Shown: positions 32,246-45,517, counted from the stretch's first letter. The stretch: DNA of 64,000 bases from Tricholoma matsutake (GCA_026075535.2 AP026544.2:8184001-8248000); one strand, 5' to 3'. Program-made: numbers and translations. Notes: generated by a model not told the origin, from the sequence alone.

Positions 32246-32913
32246 AGGGTGTAGCATGTGTCACACCATGGGTAAATTTTCACACACTGCACCCATGCCT
32301 GTGTACACCATACCCATTCTAACACTGCAACTGCAGTGACAGGTTTTACCCATGGTCTGTTGCAGGTGCAACACCACAAATATACACTGTGGTTTTGACT
32401 CTTTTTTTCCCTTCTATTTAATGTTTGACATTGTTAAACATAGTGTATTGTGTTGTATAACCCTCAACTAACTTAATTACACCCTGTATACATACCTGAG
32501 CAACATACAACAAGGCTTTTTATTTGAAGAATGCTCACATTCACCTGAGGGGGCAACACAGATATTAAAATTTTTTATTAAACTAATTAACAGGGACAAA
32601 ACTAATTAATGATGAAAACCTCCCTCATGTTTCTTGTGAGGGAGGGGCCCACTCCCCATCATCCCTGGTGTCCTCATCCATTTCCCCCCCATTGTTTGTT
32701 GTTTGTCCTGCTTCATTTATTTGTTCCACTTCATTTGTTGTTGTTGTCCTTGTGGCTGGCTGTCCCCTCCCCATTGCTCCCCATTTCCACCCCGCAAGCA
32801 GTTGCTCACAGACATGGTTGGGGGTGCTGTGTGATGGTGGTGGTTGTTGTCCCCTTGCTGTCCTCCTTGTGTTGCTGTAGTCCTCATTGTCCACATGGCT
32901 TGTAGTGCAGTAC
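32246..32913. other. non-coding mosaic with hairpins
   Basis: No gene is seen. 32260-32380 is rich in short inverted CACACC and ACCATGGGT motifs. A GC-rich hairpin lies at about 32622-32648 (CCTCCCTCATG / GTGAGGGAGG). A GAGCAG-type hairpin lies at about 32793, consistent with another decayed scaffold arm. Confidence 0.5.
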
Positions 32914-33430
32914 TTTACACTCCCCCCCCAGTCTGAGTGGACTCCGCTCAGACACACTTGGACACTCAGACTGTCCTTGGACTCTGCTCAGACACACTTG
33001 GACACTTGGACTGTCCTAGGACTTTGCTTGGACAACATCAATTGTGCATTCATGAACACCTTTAAAGTACTGTCCATGTAAAGTCCAAGTTCCAGACTTA
33101 GAGAAATTCTTATAAGTCTCACAAAATGATGTGTGCACAGCAAGGATTGAACCAGCAGACTTCTGACTAGCAATCACATGATGACCAAATGTGCACACTC
33201 TACCACTGAAGCCAAATAGTCATTTAAATTTACATACATTATATCTATTTATTACTGAAATATAATTTTTTATATATCATGAATAGATTATTATTATGAC
33301 CCCCTCACATCTGTGCGAGGGGTACGACAAGTAGAATACAAGGCCCTCCCCTTGCAAGCTTGAGGGGAGGGGGCCGTAACTATCAATTATAAAAATAAAT
33401 TAAAAACACCCACCACGAGCAGTTGCTCAT
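32914..33430. repeat. truncated left arm of a third scaffold element
   Basis: Terminus TTTACACTCCCCCC, subterminal repeats, tRNA-like (-), GC hairpins at 33300-33322 and 33342-33375, and a GAGCAGTTGCTC hairpin at about 33417. The arm then stops abruptly at a gag fragment. Highly similar to 23717-24240. Confidence 0.75.
33144..33215 (-). other. tRNA-like module (A and B box)
   Basis: A box TTGGCTTCAGTGGTAGAG (33215-33198) and B box GGTTCAATCC (33154-33145) on the minus strand, reading outward to the terminus at 32914. Confidence 0.6.
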
Positions 33431-34330
33431 GGCTATCTACCAACTACCTTCTATGCCAGAGAAGTTGGATGAGTGGTATAATTGGACGATGCATCTTGAT
33501 CAGCAATATTGGCAGGAACAGGCAGAATCAAAGTTGATGTATGGAAGTAGTAAATTTGGAAAGCCATCAGGAGGAAAGTCCAAGAAAGGAAAGGCACCTC
33601 AGGCACAAGCTCCGAGGGCACAGCCACCTGCCATGGCAGTGACACCTACAGTTATGGAGTCAGCAGCACCAGCAGATGCAATGGAGGTTGATCAAGCAGG
33701 GAGATGAGCCCCACTTAAATGTTTTAACTGTGGGCAGTTAGGACACATTGAAGCTGGCACAACCTATAATGGTGTACAATATTGATGGAACAGTTAATTG
33801 TGGAGGAACTATCAAGGAGGAGGTGACTATGGTACTAAAGTATCAGGAGCATCAGGAGTGAGCTGTATTTGAAGTGTGATCTTGGGAAAACCAATCTAAT
33901 AATAGGATGTCCATGGTTACGGAAGCATAATCCCAAAATTGATTGGAAAACTGGGAAAGTACAAATGACTCATTGTCCTAAGGAATGTAATGTGTATGGG
34001 AGGAAGATGAAGAAGGAGAAAAAGAAAAAAAAAAAGAGAAAGAACATCTGAGGAAGTATTCTGTTACAATGGAGGAAGTGGAGGATGAGGAAATGCCAAA
34101 TGGGGAAGTTCCAATCATGATCAAAAAGAAAGAGCAGAAGCAAACCTTTAGAGCAATTTGTGGAGGACAGTCATGAGACAAGAATATTATGAATGAGGAG
34201 AAGCCAGTGGAGGAGTGGGTACCAAAAGCATATCATGAATAAGGAGTCTGAGCAAATGCCGGTGCAGAAGGAAGCCATGGGATCATGTGATTGAGATGAA
34301 GCCAGGGTTTGTGTCAAAGAAGTTGAAGGT
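33431..34330 (+). pseudogene. Ty3 gag-protease remnant
   Basis: A gag C-terminal helix (YQLPSMPEKLDEWYNW) and basic linker run to 33706. A zinc-knuckle start (CFNCGQLGH) follows a TGA. The NLIIGCPWLRKHNPKIDW segment that follows the retroviral-type protease is at 33885-33945. Lys-rich low-complexity sequence ends it. It lacks start, RT and LTRs. Confidence 0.7.
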
Positions 34331-34568
34331 ATATCTGCTATCTCCAATGGAACAACAACAACAACAACAACAACCCCACCCCACCCCATCCTTTAAAGTT
34401 GCTTTCAGTGCCTCCACTGCTTCAAATTTGCTCACCAATGCTCATATCTGACCTGCTTAACCCATTTCACCTTTTTACCCATCCTAATTTGAGCCAGTTT
34501 ATATTTTTATGTGTCTCAGATCTTTCTCCACACTTCCCCATTTGTCAGGACCCTGAGAGTCTGTAGAC

Positions 34569-36631
34569 ATGGCAAATGCTCCCGATATCAATCCAATTCC
34601 ACCTACCACCCCTCCTCCTTCATCCCCTACTATGACCAAAACAAAACCCATGTTCACCCTGCATACAAAGACCCAAAGTGTTGCTAGGCCAGTGACTCCA
34701 GAATCTGATCTCAGCTCTGATGATGGCAGTATGCCCTTTTCCCTTGCATTACTGCCAAAGGGCCACCAACTGGTTGTATGTGGTGTTGTCCCTGCATCAA
34801 ACAAGACCCCAGCTGGTACCATCAAGGATTTTCTAATTGGTCTTGAGTCTGACACTGTTTCAGTGATCTTGCCAACTTTGGTCTCAACGTATTACTGTTC
34901 AGTGACTGTGCTGCAAACTTACCATCTGCGTGTTACATTGAGGTTCTGTTGAGTGGAGAAGCAGAGCCATGTGTGGACCTCCTAGAGATTGTTATGGAGG
35001 CAATTGGAATGGTTAGGCCAGAGTGGGAAGTCAGGTGGAGTGCTAGCAAGAAGGGCAGGAGTGATAAGCACCTTTCCTGCTGTCTCCTGGACATCTACCC
35101 CAGCATTACTGACCGCATGGCCATCCCACCAGATCATCTCCTGCTCATCAGGGCTCACATTGAGAAAATGGGTTTCAAAATTGCCAGCATCTTTGTGTCA
35201 TTCGGTGGACCTCAGATCACCTTTCTCTTACCCTCAGATGCAGATCCATTCCATGCTCTGCAGTTTATTGACATCCCTGCAAAGGTTTCCAAGGAACAAG
35301 CTCGCATAGAGCCTCTTAAGGAAATCCTAATTCTTCAGCCCTTTGAGCTTGTTGTCAAAGGTGTTCAGGACTTCGACCTTCTTGAAGGAGTCCTCAAGAA
35401 ATGGATTAGGAAGACTGTTCCCCACTCTCTGGTTGAGACTCATGTTATGCCACTCAACTCTGACCTCATCATCTTCTCTATGTCAATGTGGAATGACACT
35501 GCCAAAATTTTGCATAGTGCTGACTCCTTCAACCTTCACTTCTGTAACCAACTTTCTGCACCCTGCCTGTTGTGGGATTACAATGATGACCCACTTAACA
35601 AGAATTCACTGGGTGACCAGGTTGCAAAGGGTGCATCTCAGATCAGTGGGACTGTATCATCGCTGTCTCATCAGATTCAGGAACTCTGGGGCAAGGTCAC
35701 GGTCATCAGGCACCAGCAGGATGAATTGGTCATGAACCAAACTAAAATTGTCATGCCATCTCTGAGCTTGATGTATGGGCCAGACCCAGCAGGCTATTCT
35801 CATCCAGGATCAGGAGTTTTTGCTACATTCTCAGATTGGCAACAATGAGTCAAAGATCAGCTTTCTATGTGTTGCCTCCATGTTCTCTAGTGGCAAGGTG
35901 AAGGAAGACTATGACAGGGCAACCGCAGAATATGAGAGGTTGGTGGCTGATAAGAGGGAGCGCCTCTCAAAATTCACTAATCAACTTGTGGCTGTCACTG
36001 GGATCCCTCTCCTTCCTTCACCCTATCCTTCAACTGCCACTCCTCACTCTCCTCCTTCAGTCTCTCCTCTGCCGCCTCCTCCACCTACTCCTCCTTGTGC
36101 TTTAGCCCCACCCCTTCCACCTGTTTCAGTGTCCTCTGCCTCTTCTCTTGGAGTGGCTCTGAATGTCTTGGCACCACACTGCCCATCCATGTCCATGAGT
36201 GTACCTGGCAATGCACCAAAGAAGGGAGAGTCAGTGGCCCTCAGAGCCCATCTGTGCCTCATGTCCTGCACTCTACTGTGCTGCCTGTCTCTGCCCCATC
36301 TGACCCAGATCCTGTGACACTAGCTGATCTTATGGAAGAAGATGGGGATATGGTGAGCTCCTACTCTGCCTGTTCTTTATTTTCTTCATCTGTTTATGTG
36401 GGTGTTCAATGTATCAGTGACAGACCTAATGAAATTGCACCAACATTAACCTGCATCTCAGCACTGAAGGCTGATCATGACACTAGGCTGTCTCAACGAA
36501 GGAGATTGTTACCTCATGGTACTACTTGTCAGCCCATATATACCATGCCCAGTTTGCCTACATTTTCATCCTTTTCCTCTTTTGAATCTGCTCAGCATCT
36601 TGCTATGAGGAGCTCGTTGTCCTCCCATTGA
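34569..36631 (+). pseudogene. LINE ORF1
   Basis: The region upstream of the endonuclease-RT ORF of a Tad-like LINE encodes a long soluble protein in successive frames (34569-34950, 34949-35848, 35775-36330). It has a Pro-rich N-terminus, a folded middle part and a coiled-coil-like stretch at about 35640-35740. The position and composition fit a LINE ORF1 nucleic-acid-binding protein, although no RRM or zinc knuckle stands out. Frame changes indicate decay. Confidence 0.5.
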
Positions 36632-36774
36632 TCCCATTGACTGTTTATATTGGTAACCCTCTGGTCAGCTGTGCCCCTGTCTCTGAGGTTGCGACCTCCA
36701 ACTTTGTGTATCATAATGAACCACTCTGCCTCGTGTCTTGTGTTGTGTTCTTATGCTTTTGACATTGCTCCCTG

Positions 36775-39700
36775 ATGTCTTTTCTTGTTTTGTTGTTGCT
36801 TGTTAATACTACTATGGCAATTCCCATGTTTGCACAATCCAAACTCTCTGTCTGCACACTGAATGCCAATGGTGTGATGAGCCCAGTCAAGCTGGCTATC
36901 ATCAGTCCACTTATTATGAAGTTGGCCCCTCATTTCTTTGTGCTTGCAGAGATGAAGACCCAAACCAACGCTGTCTCAAACCTTCAGATCTCCAATTATA
37001 AGGTCTTTGCAGAGAAGGCAGTGCCTTGCACAGCACTCTCGCTTGGCGAAATGGGGGATCATTTTAGGTGTCCAAAAGGACATACAGATAGTGGCTCATG
37101 TACCACTTGATCATGAACCCCTTAAAGGTCATGCTGTTTGTGTTGATGTGGTTGTTTCTCCTTTGTCATCATCTACATCTCCCTTCATTCATTGTGTTTT
37201 TGCAGTTTATGCTCCATGTGACCCTGGCACTGATGATTTGTCCCTTGATTTCTGGCCTTGTCTGACAGATGTGGTACAGGAATCAAAGACTTTGTGGTCT
37301 CTCTTTGGAGACCTCAATGCCACTGTTTCCACCTTTGAGCATGCCTCAGATAATATGCTGGCACATTGTGCATTTAAAGGGTTTCTTCTGAATACTCATG
37401 GTACTGATTTATGGAAGAAGTGTCCAGATCGTAACCATTTCATTGACTGGACAAGTCGAGGTTGGCATTCTACTGATGGAGGCAGCATTATCAACTGTGT
37501 TGTCATCTCAGACAATTGTCTTCTTGACTCCAAAATTTCAACTGATCCAGTGTGGATTCCTGCTCCAATCATAGGGCCATCAAAGCTAAGTTCATATTGA
37601 GGTCCCTGGTCCCTAATTGTTCAGTGGTTTCCTCCACACTTTTTGTTCCATCCAGGTCTCTCCCACCTCCAAGGATCAAGTACCCATCAAAGGATGACAA
37701 GTACAAGTTTGGCCTTTTTGCAGAGTCAGTGGATCTGCTCATGGTGTCTCACTCAGCCTCCCTTCTAGCCAAAATCACAAGCAATGAGTCCTATACCAAA
37801 AGATACAATCTGCTGACCACCCTTTTTGAGTGGGCTGCAGTCAATGTCTTTGGACAGAACAAACCCTACCAGTTTGTTGAAAGGCGGATCTCATCTCCTT
37901 GCATCAGGGAGCTTGTGGCCCTTATCAGACACCTGGGTGGAGCTATTTCATGGTCCAAGGGCAGCTCACAACCAATGTCATATGGCTCATGCATGATCTT
38001 TAACCAGTACTCTGTACAGTTCTCGCTTAGTGAGAAGTCTCCCTTCAAGTCAGTCACCAAGTATATGGTTGATGCCAGACAGAAATGCCACAAAGAACTT
38101 TACACTGCCAAGAAGGTGGAAATACTGGAATGAGCCAGGTGCTATGATTCTGGTCAAATTAGGGGGGTACTCCTTGGTGGCTCATCAAAGAAACTCATGT
38201 CTGGGTCTGCTGCTTTTGTTCCACTCCCAATGGTGGTCAAGTCTACTTCATTGCCTGGTGTCATTGTTATGGATCCTGCCTCTGTTGCAGAAGAGACTAG
38301 ACAGTACTTCACTGAGCCCTACAATTGCTCAGCACCTCCTGACAAGCCAAAGCCATGGCTCACTACCCCTTCTGTTCAGGCTGTCAAGGACCATGTCATG
38401 GAAGATCCCTTTCCCTGGCCTATCATTGCAACCTTAGCTGACTTTGCATCATGCTTTGCAAAGGAAATCCGTGGCCTTCTCCTGGGCCTGATGGGTGGGA
38501 AAGGTGGTGCATGAAGCTCTTGGATAAAGCTCTTCAACTTGTTCTTGACCTACATAGCTACTCGGTTATCAATGTGAGGTTCCTGGGAGATATCAAAGAC
38601 ACCCACCTCACCTATTTTCACAAATGTGGAACTCGTACTGACTTGTCAAACTGGAGGGGTCTCCTTATTTCTAACTTCCTAGCTAACTCACTGATGACTT
38701 GGCTCAACTTCAAACTCTCACCTTACACTGCCCACACAGGTATTATTCCTGAAACCCAAGTTGCCATGCAGCCTGGTGTCCAAACCCATGATCTTATGAG
38801 CTTCCTCGGTGGGCTGAAGACATGGAGTCACTGTATGAAGACTCCTCTCTATCTCCTAACATGAGATCAGATGAAGGGATTTGACTATCTTGCTCCACAA
38901 GGTTTCTATGATGCTTGTGCAGCTTGCAGCTTACTGCATGTAGTTGCAGATCTAGACCATGCAGCTCAATCATCAACACAATGTTTCCCTCAAACTGCAT
39001 TTGGCATTACCAATCCTATTGTTGTTGAAGGTGTCACCAAGCAAGGTGGACCCATGTCACCCTTCAAGGCCACCATCACCACCAGTCTTGGACACTGCTA
39101 TCTGGATGACCTAGCTTCCTCTGACCCGGACTGTGTTGTTATCCAGAGCACCTCTAAACGAGGGGGTGACTCCCATCTTCCAGATTATGATGCCTCACTA
39201 TGTTTTACCATGGCTGAAGCTACTGATGACTCCTATATTGCAGCACTAACCTTTCCAGCTCTTCAGCACTTCACACTGGCCATGGAGCATTTTCAGTTTG
39301 TCTATGGATAGCTGACCTCCTGGGAGAAGACCACATTGCACATCCTCAACAGCCCAGATTCTCCACCAAGGACACTCCCACTTCAATCAATCACTAATAT
39401 CCCAGGAACTGACTCCTGGACAATTACAGAGCATGAGGTTCCTGTATCCACTGACAAGTTCAATTTTCTGCAAATGCAGGTCGACGACCCCAAAACCCGT
39501 TACTTGGAACTAGTGGATATAATTGACTCCTTCTCCTTTCCAGCCTTCTCAGTCCGCACTCCCTTCACACTCCTACATAAGATTGTATTGCAGAATGTCA
39601 TTTCTCGATGCCGAGTGCTTCTTTCTCTCCAACCAATACTCCATACTGATGCGACCAGACTGGACCAATGAATCATGAAGTGCATACATGATATTCTTGG

Positions 39701-42476
39701 TTTTCCTTTCTGTCCATCATCATCTGTGTCCACTCTCCCCCTAGCACTCAGTGGCTTTGACTTCCCATCTATAGCATGCTGATGATACTCAACCCGGGAA
39801 AACCACCAAAACAGCCAATGAGGCAATTGATGATATTTGTGACGAGTCAGAGGAAGGGAGTGAGATGTTCCAAACATTTGTGGTCAGACCTATGGGAAGA
39901 TAACTAGTTGGTACTAGTCATGAAAGAAGTTCTATAGGAGATGAAGGTGTTTGGCATTGTCCAATCAATGGCTAGGAAGTGTTGGAAGGGTTGCTAGTGC
40001 TAACAATCAGAGGATCGTAGGAAGATCGAGGACAATGATGGTTGCAGAGGTTTCTCATTGATCGAGAAAACTTGTAGAAGTTTAGATTGTTTTAGAGGAT
40101 AGATCTGATTCTTAGAACTTAATATGAGACGATAGGTGAAGACAATTTCTTGTTTTTCCAAGTAGATACTACAGAGTTTTATATGTTTTAAAGAAACTTC
40201 CTAAAATGGAATGAGAAACATGTGTAGAACATGAGGCAAAAGATATGAGTTAAGGCACAAGGCCAAAAAGGAGACTGGAATCTGAACAAGAAAGATATAT
40301 ATCATATGATGAAAGAGCAATAAAGGGTATAGAACTGAAAGGGGACTGTTCTTTGTGTATAAATCGCACTAAGTCTCACAATAATTCATCCAGTGGGTTC
40401 TGTGCACAATAGGAACTTGGAACAAGGCTGACCTACTATCAGCAGGTTTGGGCATGACTTGGAATCCTTCCTGGTGCATGGTATTCCACCATATAGATAA
40501 CAAATGCAGCACCCAATGTTGCTCATAGTCTCTCGATATCAATTGATGACACTCGATGATGGTCAACAATGTTTGATCATGGTTGCAGTTTGTTCAAAGA
40601 TGATTGGGGATGTTCAATGGTCATTTAAAAGGGGTCTTAGGGGCTTTCGACATAGTCCTAAGGTTGTGCGATGTGGTCTCTTGGTATGATCGATGTCACT
40701 GGTGATGTTTCAACATGGTCGATATGATATCACAATTGATAGACTGGGTTGCGCTGCATCTGGGACCTCATAGGAGTTAGCTGATGTGATTAGAATGTGG
40801 TTAGAATGACATATCGGCCTTTGAGCTAAGGAGACAACCTATCAATGCATCAATGCTGGCATTCCCATAGACAGTCTAGCATGGGATCTGAACCACCATA
40901 TTCCTGCCTATAGGACTATGGCACTCATAACAATGGCAGACTGGACCTGCCAAATCAACAGATGCATATACCCACTCAATTGTGAAGGCTTGAGGAGGCC
41001 ATTCACTCATTTCAAGGACTCGATTCCTGCTGCATGGATCATTGTGCAGGATCAGATGTTGGAACTTGGGATCAGTCTCTGTCAAACTGATCAAAGTCAC
41101 CTACTCAAAGGACAGTGCTCTATCTCGCACACATTATCACTGATCAAGCCTTCTATCTCCAAAACTGAGTGTCCAACTGGACATGCTATTAGGTCACTTT
41201 GCTCCATGGGCTTCCATTTGCTAAGTCATATCAGAGGATGGACCATGAATAGCCCAAACCTCACTACTTTCTCTGTTAGGGCATTTCCACCTGGGAAGTG
41301 GTCGCCTGCTCAAAGGAAGAACTAGGGCTTGATCAAAAAAGCTCTCTCTCAAATGCAGATCAGAGTGCTCTATTCTGGTCTGCCTGACCTGCTGCTCCCT
41401 CGAGCTCTTAGGTGACAACAGGCTGAGGATTTCATACAATCCATTGTGCTCACTGATCAATTTCTCCCCTCTGAAGTGTCTTTGGGCACCCAAGCTTGGG
41501 GAACAGATGGCTCCATGCTTCCAGCATCTGCTGGCCATCTTGATGACAAATTGGTCACCTCTGCAATCACAGGCCCACATACCATTGTTATGAAGCTTTA
41601 TGGCTGTAACATTTCTATTCTTCATGGCAAGGTCGTTGGAATTATCAGTGGTCTTGTCCTATCTGACCCTCTGGACAACTCCACTGTAATTTATACTGAC
41701 CATCTCAACTCTACCAGGCTCATTTATGACAGCTGAACTTGTGCAAACATTGAGGCTTGCATCCGACACATGAATGGCCACTCATATTACAAATGGATAC
41801 TCCACCTTCTGGGATCTCAACAGGCAGCTATCCATTACATGAAGGGCCATTCAGCTGAGTCGTCAATCCCCTCTATCCTCAATGCATCAGCAGACTATTA
41901 TGCTTCCAAATCCCAACACATCTGTCCCTACCTACACCATGCTCCTCTTCCCACCTTTTTCATGGATTGCTTCACATTTTTCACTCCCACTGATGGGTGG
42001 ATTGAGTCAAACATATGAGGCTTCACTGATCACATGCTTTCAGCCCAATGCTCTCATGAGCTGGAACTCAAACATGGTCTTTGCCTAGTATGATCAGCTT
42101 ATGACCCTACGCCTCCACCAACTTATCCCTATCTACGTGCCATGTCATACTACTCAGCACTTGTTCAGCTCTACTCACATTCTGGACAGCTTCCCACAGC
42201 AGCTCATCTCCACTCCTGACACAAGATTCAATCCCACCAATGCTGTTTTGGCTGCTCCAACATTCCCAAGGATGATCACCACCTCTTTGTTGAGTGCCCG
42301 TATTTCACTGAATTGTGCTCAAACAGTTTGTCAGACATTGTGAAGTTCACTGAAGTCAAATGCCAGGATATGGTTGAGGAGCACCTGCTATCTCATGGAG
42401 AGACACAATGTCTCATTGTAGCAGCTAAGTCTCTCTTCTGTGATGATAGTGCTATGAACATGATCAGTTTAGGGTA
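36775..42476 (+). pseudogene. LINE ORF2: endonuclease, reverse transcriptase, RNase H
   Basis: The endonuclease starts LSVCTLNANG (36840) with LAEMKT and GDLNAT motifs and ends at a DHRA motif (about 37560). The RT region runs from about 38200. It includes the QMKGFDYLAPQGFYDA segment (38870-38915), a PMSPFKATI segment (39050) and the catalytic pair in EATDDSYI (39215-39240). RNase H is at 41490-41920: GTDGS carries the first Asp and NASADYYAS the last Asp. A His/Cys motif at 42275-42300 closes the ORF. Several frameshifts and TGA stops occur, plus the LTR insertion. Confidence 0.8.
39780..40844 (+). mobile_element. solo LTR inside the LINE (1065 bp)
   Basis: The sequence starts TGATGATACTC and ends CTATCA. 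ATGC flanks it on both sides (39776-39779 and 40845-40848; five bases with one mismatch, CATGC and AATGC). Removing one ATGC and the LTR restores the LINE frame across the junction (...SIAC-INAGIPID...). It is homologous to the LTR at 26539, including the CTTGTT..T-CC-AAGTAG zone. Confidence 0.85.
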
Positions 42477-42523
42477 GGTTCGACACATATGATTACATGT
42501 GACATAATTCGTGCACCCTCAAG

Positions 42524-42590
42524 GATTCAAACTCAGTTTCACCAGTCTGTCTATGACAGTTGCTCGCCTACTAAGTTGTACAACAGACGG
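42524..42590 (-). other. possible tRNA-like module
   Basis: On the minus strand a TTAGTAGGCGAGCAACTG block is followed by GAGTTTGAATCC, resembling A and B boxes. It lies just after the LINE. It is weaker than the scaffold modules and could be a tRNA-derived SINE head. Confidence 0.35.
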
Positions 42591-42599
42591 TAACAAGTC

Positions 42600-43320
42600 T
42601 AGGCTTCAGATACGACCAGCAAGATAGAGTGTGTGTGCCACTCCAAGGTGATGGAGTGGATGATGCAGGACAGTTTGATGGAGGGGGATAGGGAGGAGTG
42701 TGGTGTTGGATGTTCAAACCTGAGGAGTTTGGTGATGTTGGGGATCTGACCTAGGTAGAAGGCTGAGTGGTGCAGTGGCCAAGACTTGAATAAAGAGGGA
42801 TTTAATCCTGCTTTCAAAAATTCTACCAACACCGCTTCTCCCATATCCATCTGTGAAGCTTCTGCTTTGAACTGCAAAATAAATTCATCTGCCATTAGGG
42901 AACCTTGGCACATGGTTTTTAATTTGGCATTGGCTGTCACCTTTGGATTAGGGTCCCCAAACTGTGCCTCCAATCTCTCCAGAAATTCCTTGAAGGTTTA
43001 TTTCCCATGGCAATTTGATTAATAGCCTCATTTCTCCAGAACTGTGCTTTCCCCCCCTGAATGTATGAGAGAGCAAACATAATCCTAGACTTGGCTGTAC
43101 AAAACTCTAGCTTCCTCCCATGGATGTACAATACTATAGAGCTGATAAAAGATTTTGTATTCTCCATGGTACCATCAAACATTTGTGGGGGCACATACTT
43201 AGGTAAGCACACTTTTCCATTTCCAGATCTCTCTGCCATCTCATCCTCCTGCAACATCCACTCCACCATCTCCACCATCTCATCATCTCTATCTCCTGTC
43301 ATCTCTGGCTGTACTTATGC
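42600..43320 (-). pseudogene. Ty3 gag remnant
   Basis: Capsid-like sequence with PPQMFDGTMENTKSFISSI, FALSYIQGGKAQFWRNE and, in the next frame, FILQFKAEASQMDMGEAVLVEFLKAGL. A frame change near 42970 splits it. It ends in non-gag sequence before about 42770. No LTR or pol is attached. Confidence 0.7.
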
Positions 43321-44098
43321 TTGTCTGGGCTGTGATGCTGACAACACTGACACTAATTGTGACATTTGTGCTGAAAGCGCATCAATGTTCACCTCTAGTG
43401 CTGGTGTGGGAACAGGATTAGGGCCAGGATTAGAAGTTGAGGGTTTGGACATAATTGTTAGATCTGTGATGAATCACTTCTTTGACTTGTTCTTCAAGAC
43501 CTCTCCAAGCATTGACAGGTCATGTGATGTTTGTCAATCATTCATCAATTGTTCATTTGTTCATCAGGCACCTAATTTGGCACTTTGGATCAATACCCCT
43601 TTCCAACAGTGCCTGATCTCAGGGATAATACTGAATTCAGCTTGTAACTAAAATAGTCTTCTGAATAGAGTAATGTAAATTGCGACTAAACCAGATCCAA
43701 TTGGTTGTCTGGTTGCAGCTGTCTTAATGATGAGCACTGCCTCTCGATCACTGGCAGTCGCAATGTAAGGCGAGGCCTGGCATTGGCTTACAAAAGAAAA
43801 GGTAGATTACATATGTACAAGTACTCCAGCTTGTGCTGAAAGGATGAGTAATCGGATGTGGCACAGTGAAACAATGACATATGCACAAGTAAGAGAAGGC
43901 ACACTGATATGGCAAGTTGTGTTCTTCTGTTAGGGTGACACCCACTATCTGCTAGCTAAGACCATGTGGATTCTCTCTACAAGAAGGGGGCGGAATCCAC
44001 ATGCATGATGGGGGGATTGATGGTTTTGATGCGAGGGGTTATTTATAGATGAGTTTGTTGAGATAGGCTGTTCACACCACAAGCATAGGTGGAATACC
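43321..44098. other. no gene recognised
   Basis: 43321-43650 may be the degenerate N-terminal part of the adjacent gag. The rest up to the LTR is AT-rich without recognisable structure. Confidence 0.5.
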
Positions 44099-44540
44099 TT
44101 AAGGCTGTAGATTGCCTAGATCTAAACTAAGGACATCCCTACTATGAGTTGCAGTACTTATACTACAAGGGAGGTCCTTATCATCCAATTGGAAAGGTAG
44201 ATGCATATCAAGTAAGAATAGAAACAATAGGCCTCATGCCTAGCATGAGGTGTCTGATGTCACGAATCCGATGTCAAGGATCCGATGTCATGGACCTCAT
44301 GTCAAGGGGCTGTCATATCATAGCATGTGTAGGTGTGGGTTCGGGTGCATGGAGTCACTATGTGTCAAGGGTGCCTTCCATGGGAAGGGGATCAAATGCA
44401 TGCAGTCGGCATGTGTTGTGCACGTATCTGGTGTCAAGGACATGCCCTAGGCATGAATCAGGTAGTGCCTCCTGTCTGGAGAGGATCATTGGGTCGGTCT
44501 GGTCAGTCAGGTCTCATGAGTTACAAGGAAAACTGTAACA
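44099..44540 (-). repeat. 3' LTR (truncated)
   Basis: About 440 bp matching 52835-53322 with a 60-bp length difference. The outer part present in the right LTR (about 52560-52834) is missing here, so this LTR is truncated or recombined. Confidence 0.8.
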
Positions 44541-45065
44541 TTACCCCCCCACTATGGTCAAAAGTTCCACACTTTGACCTAAATCTTCATCTCTCCTTTG
44601 TGGTCTGATTGGGCATGGTCTGGTTATGTGGGTAGGTCGGGGTCAAGGGATACAATGGAGGAATAGTTCATGTCCGAACTCAGACCATGATCAGGTTCTT
44701 CTGGTTTGCGCTGCCCTAGGTAGCAGTGTCAAGGAGTTGGTGGTATCATTGAAAGGGGGGCATTGCAGGATGGCAAATTCAACGTCTGTGATTGGGGGTT
44801 CAGGTTCTGTTCAGAAGATGGCAGAGAGGCAAAATGCGAAGGTCAGGGCTGCCGCTGCAGCCAGGGTCGTGCCAACGATGATGGCGAGGATTGTAATTCC
44901 TGTGAGCATGGGTCTGTCTTGTCATGCCATCGTCTTGAGCTCTGCCTTTTAAATCCTTCCATACAGTTCTCCTGTCATGTTTCCCATTGTGTCGTCATCA
45001 AAATCATTGTATCTGGAGTTAAAGAAGAGCCGCTGCCTGTGTTCAGCTTCTCTTTGATCGGTCTC

Positions 45066-45308
45066 TCAATCTTTCCAAGGTTTCTCCAGGCAGTTCATCC
45101 TATAGTGTCTGGGGCCTTGCTGTTTGCAATACTTGCAAATATATCGTTGGCAAATCAGGCCAAAATGGCCTATCTCTTGGCAGATGAAACATCTGGCATG
45201 TCTCATGTGTGGGGGGGACCAAGGCGGTTGGGTGGTTTTTGGTTTGGGTTTGGGGGTGGTCAGATCGATTACTTCAGGTGCCCTAGGCATGATCTTTGGG
45301 TTCTTCAT
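45066..45308 (-). CDS. zinc-knuckle ORF downstream of pol
   Basis: An 80-residue frame after the chromodomain has a Pro/Lys-rich start and two Cys motifs: CFICQEIGHFGLIC and CKYCKQQGPRHYRMNC. The first is C-x2-C-x4-H-x4-C, the retroviral-type knuckle, and the second a longer variant. Its place after pol and before the polypurine tract is unusual for a Ty3 element, where the knuckle is normally in gag. It may be an extra nucleic-acid-binding protein or the tail of a longer frame; upstream continuation is unclear. Confidence 0.55.
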   Translation of the reverse strand: MKNPKIMPRAPEVIDLTTPKPKPKTTQPPWSPPHMRHARCFICQEIGHFGLICQRYICKYCKQQGPRHYRMNCLEKPWKD

Positions 45309-45517
45309 AGAACAGGAGGAGTCTCCAGAGGGAGCTCATCGTTTGTCTATGTGGCTCCACTCACTGAATGGTGAGGGTGAGGTTAGTGGTCATCTGTGTC
45401 AATCTAGGGGGGTGTGAGGTCTCTCCTCAGCTATTCTTGGTCTGTCTGACCACGGTGCAATCATCTCCTGGATCATCTGTTTGATCCCCAGGGCATCTGC
45501 ATTGTTCATTGCTTCTT

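Larger units (their letters stand above)
34569..42480 (+). mobile_element. Tad-like LINE, about 6.8 kb without its insertion
   Basis: ORF1, apurinic-type endonuclease, reverse transcriptase, RNase H and a terminal HHLFVECPYF zinc-knuckle-like motif follow in the order of fungal Tad1/LINE elements. The RT-RNase H linker is split by a solo LTR (39780-40844). No clear poly-A tail or target duplication is seen at the 3' end. Confidence 0.75.
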
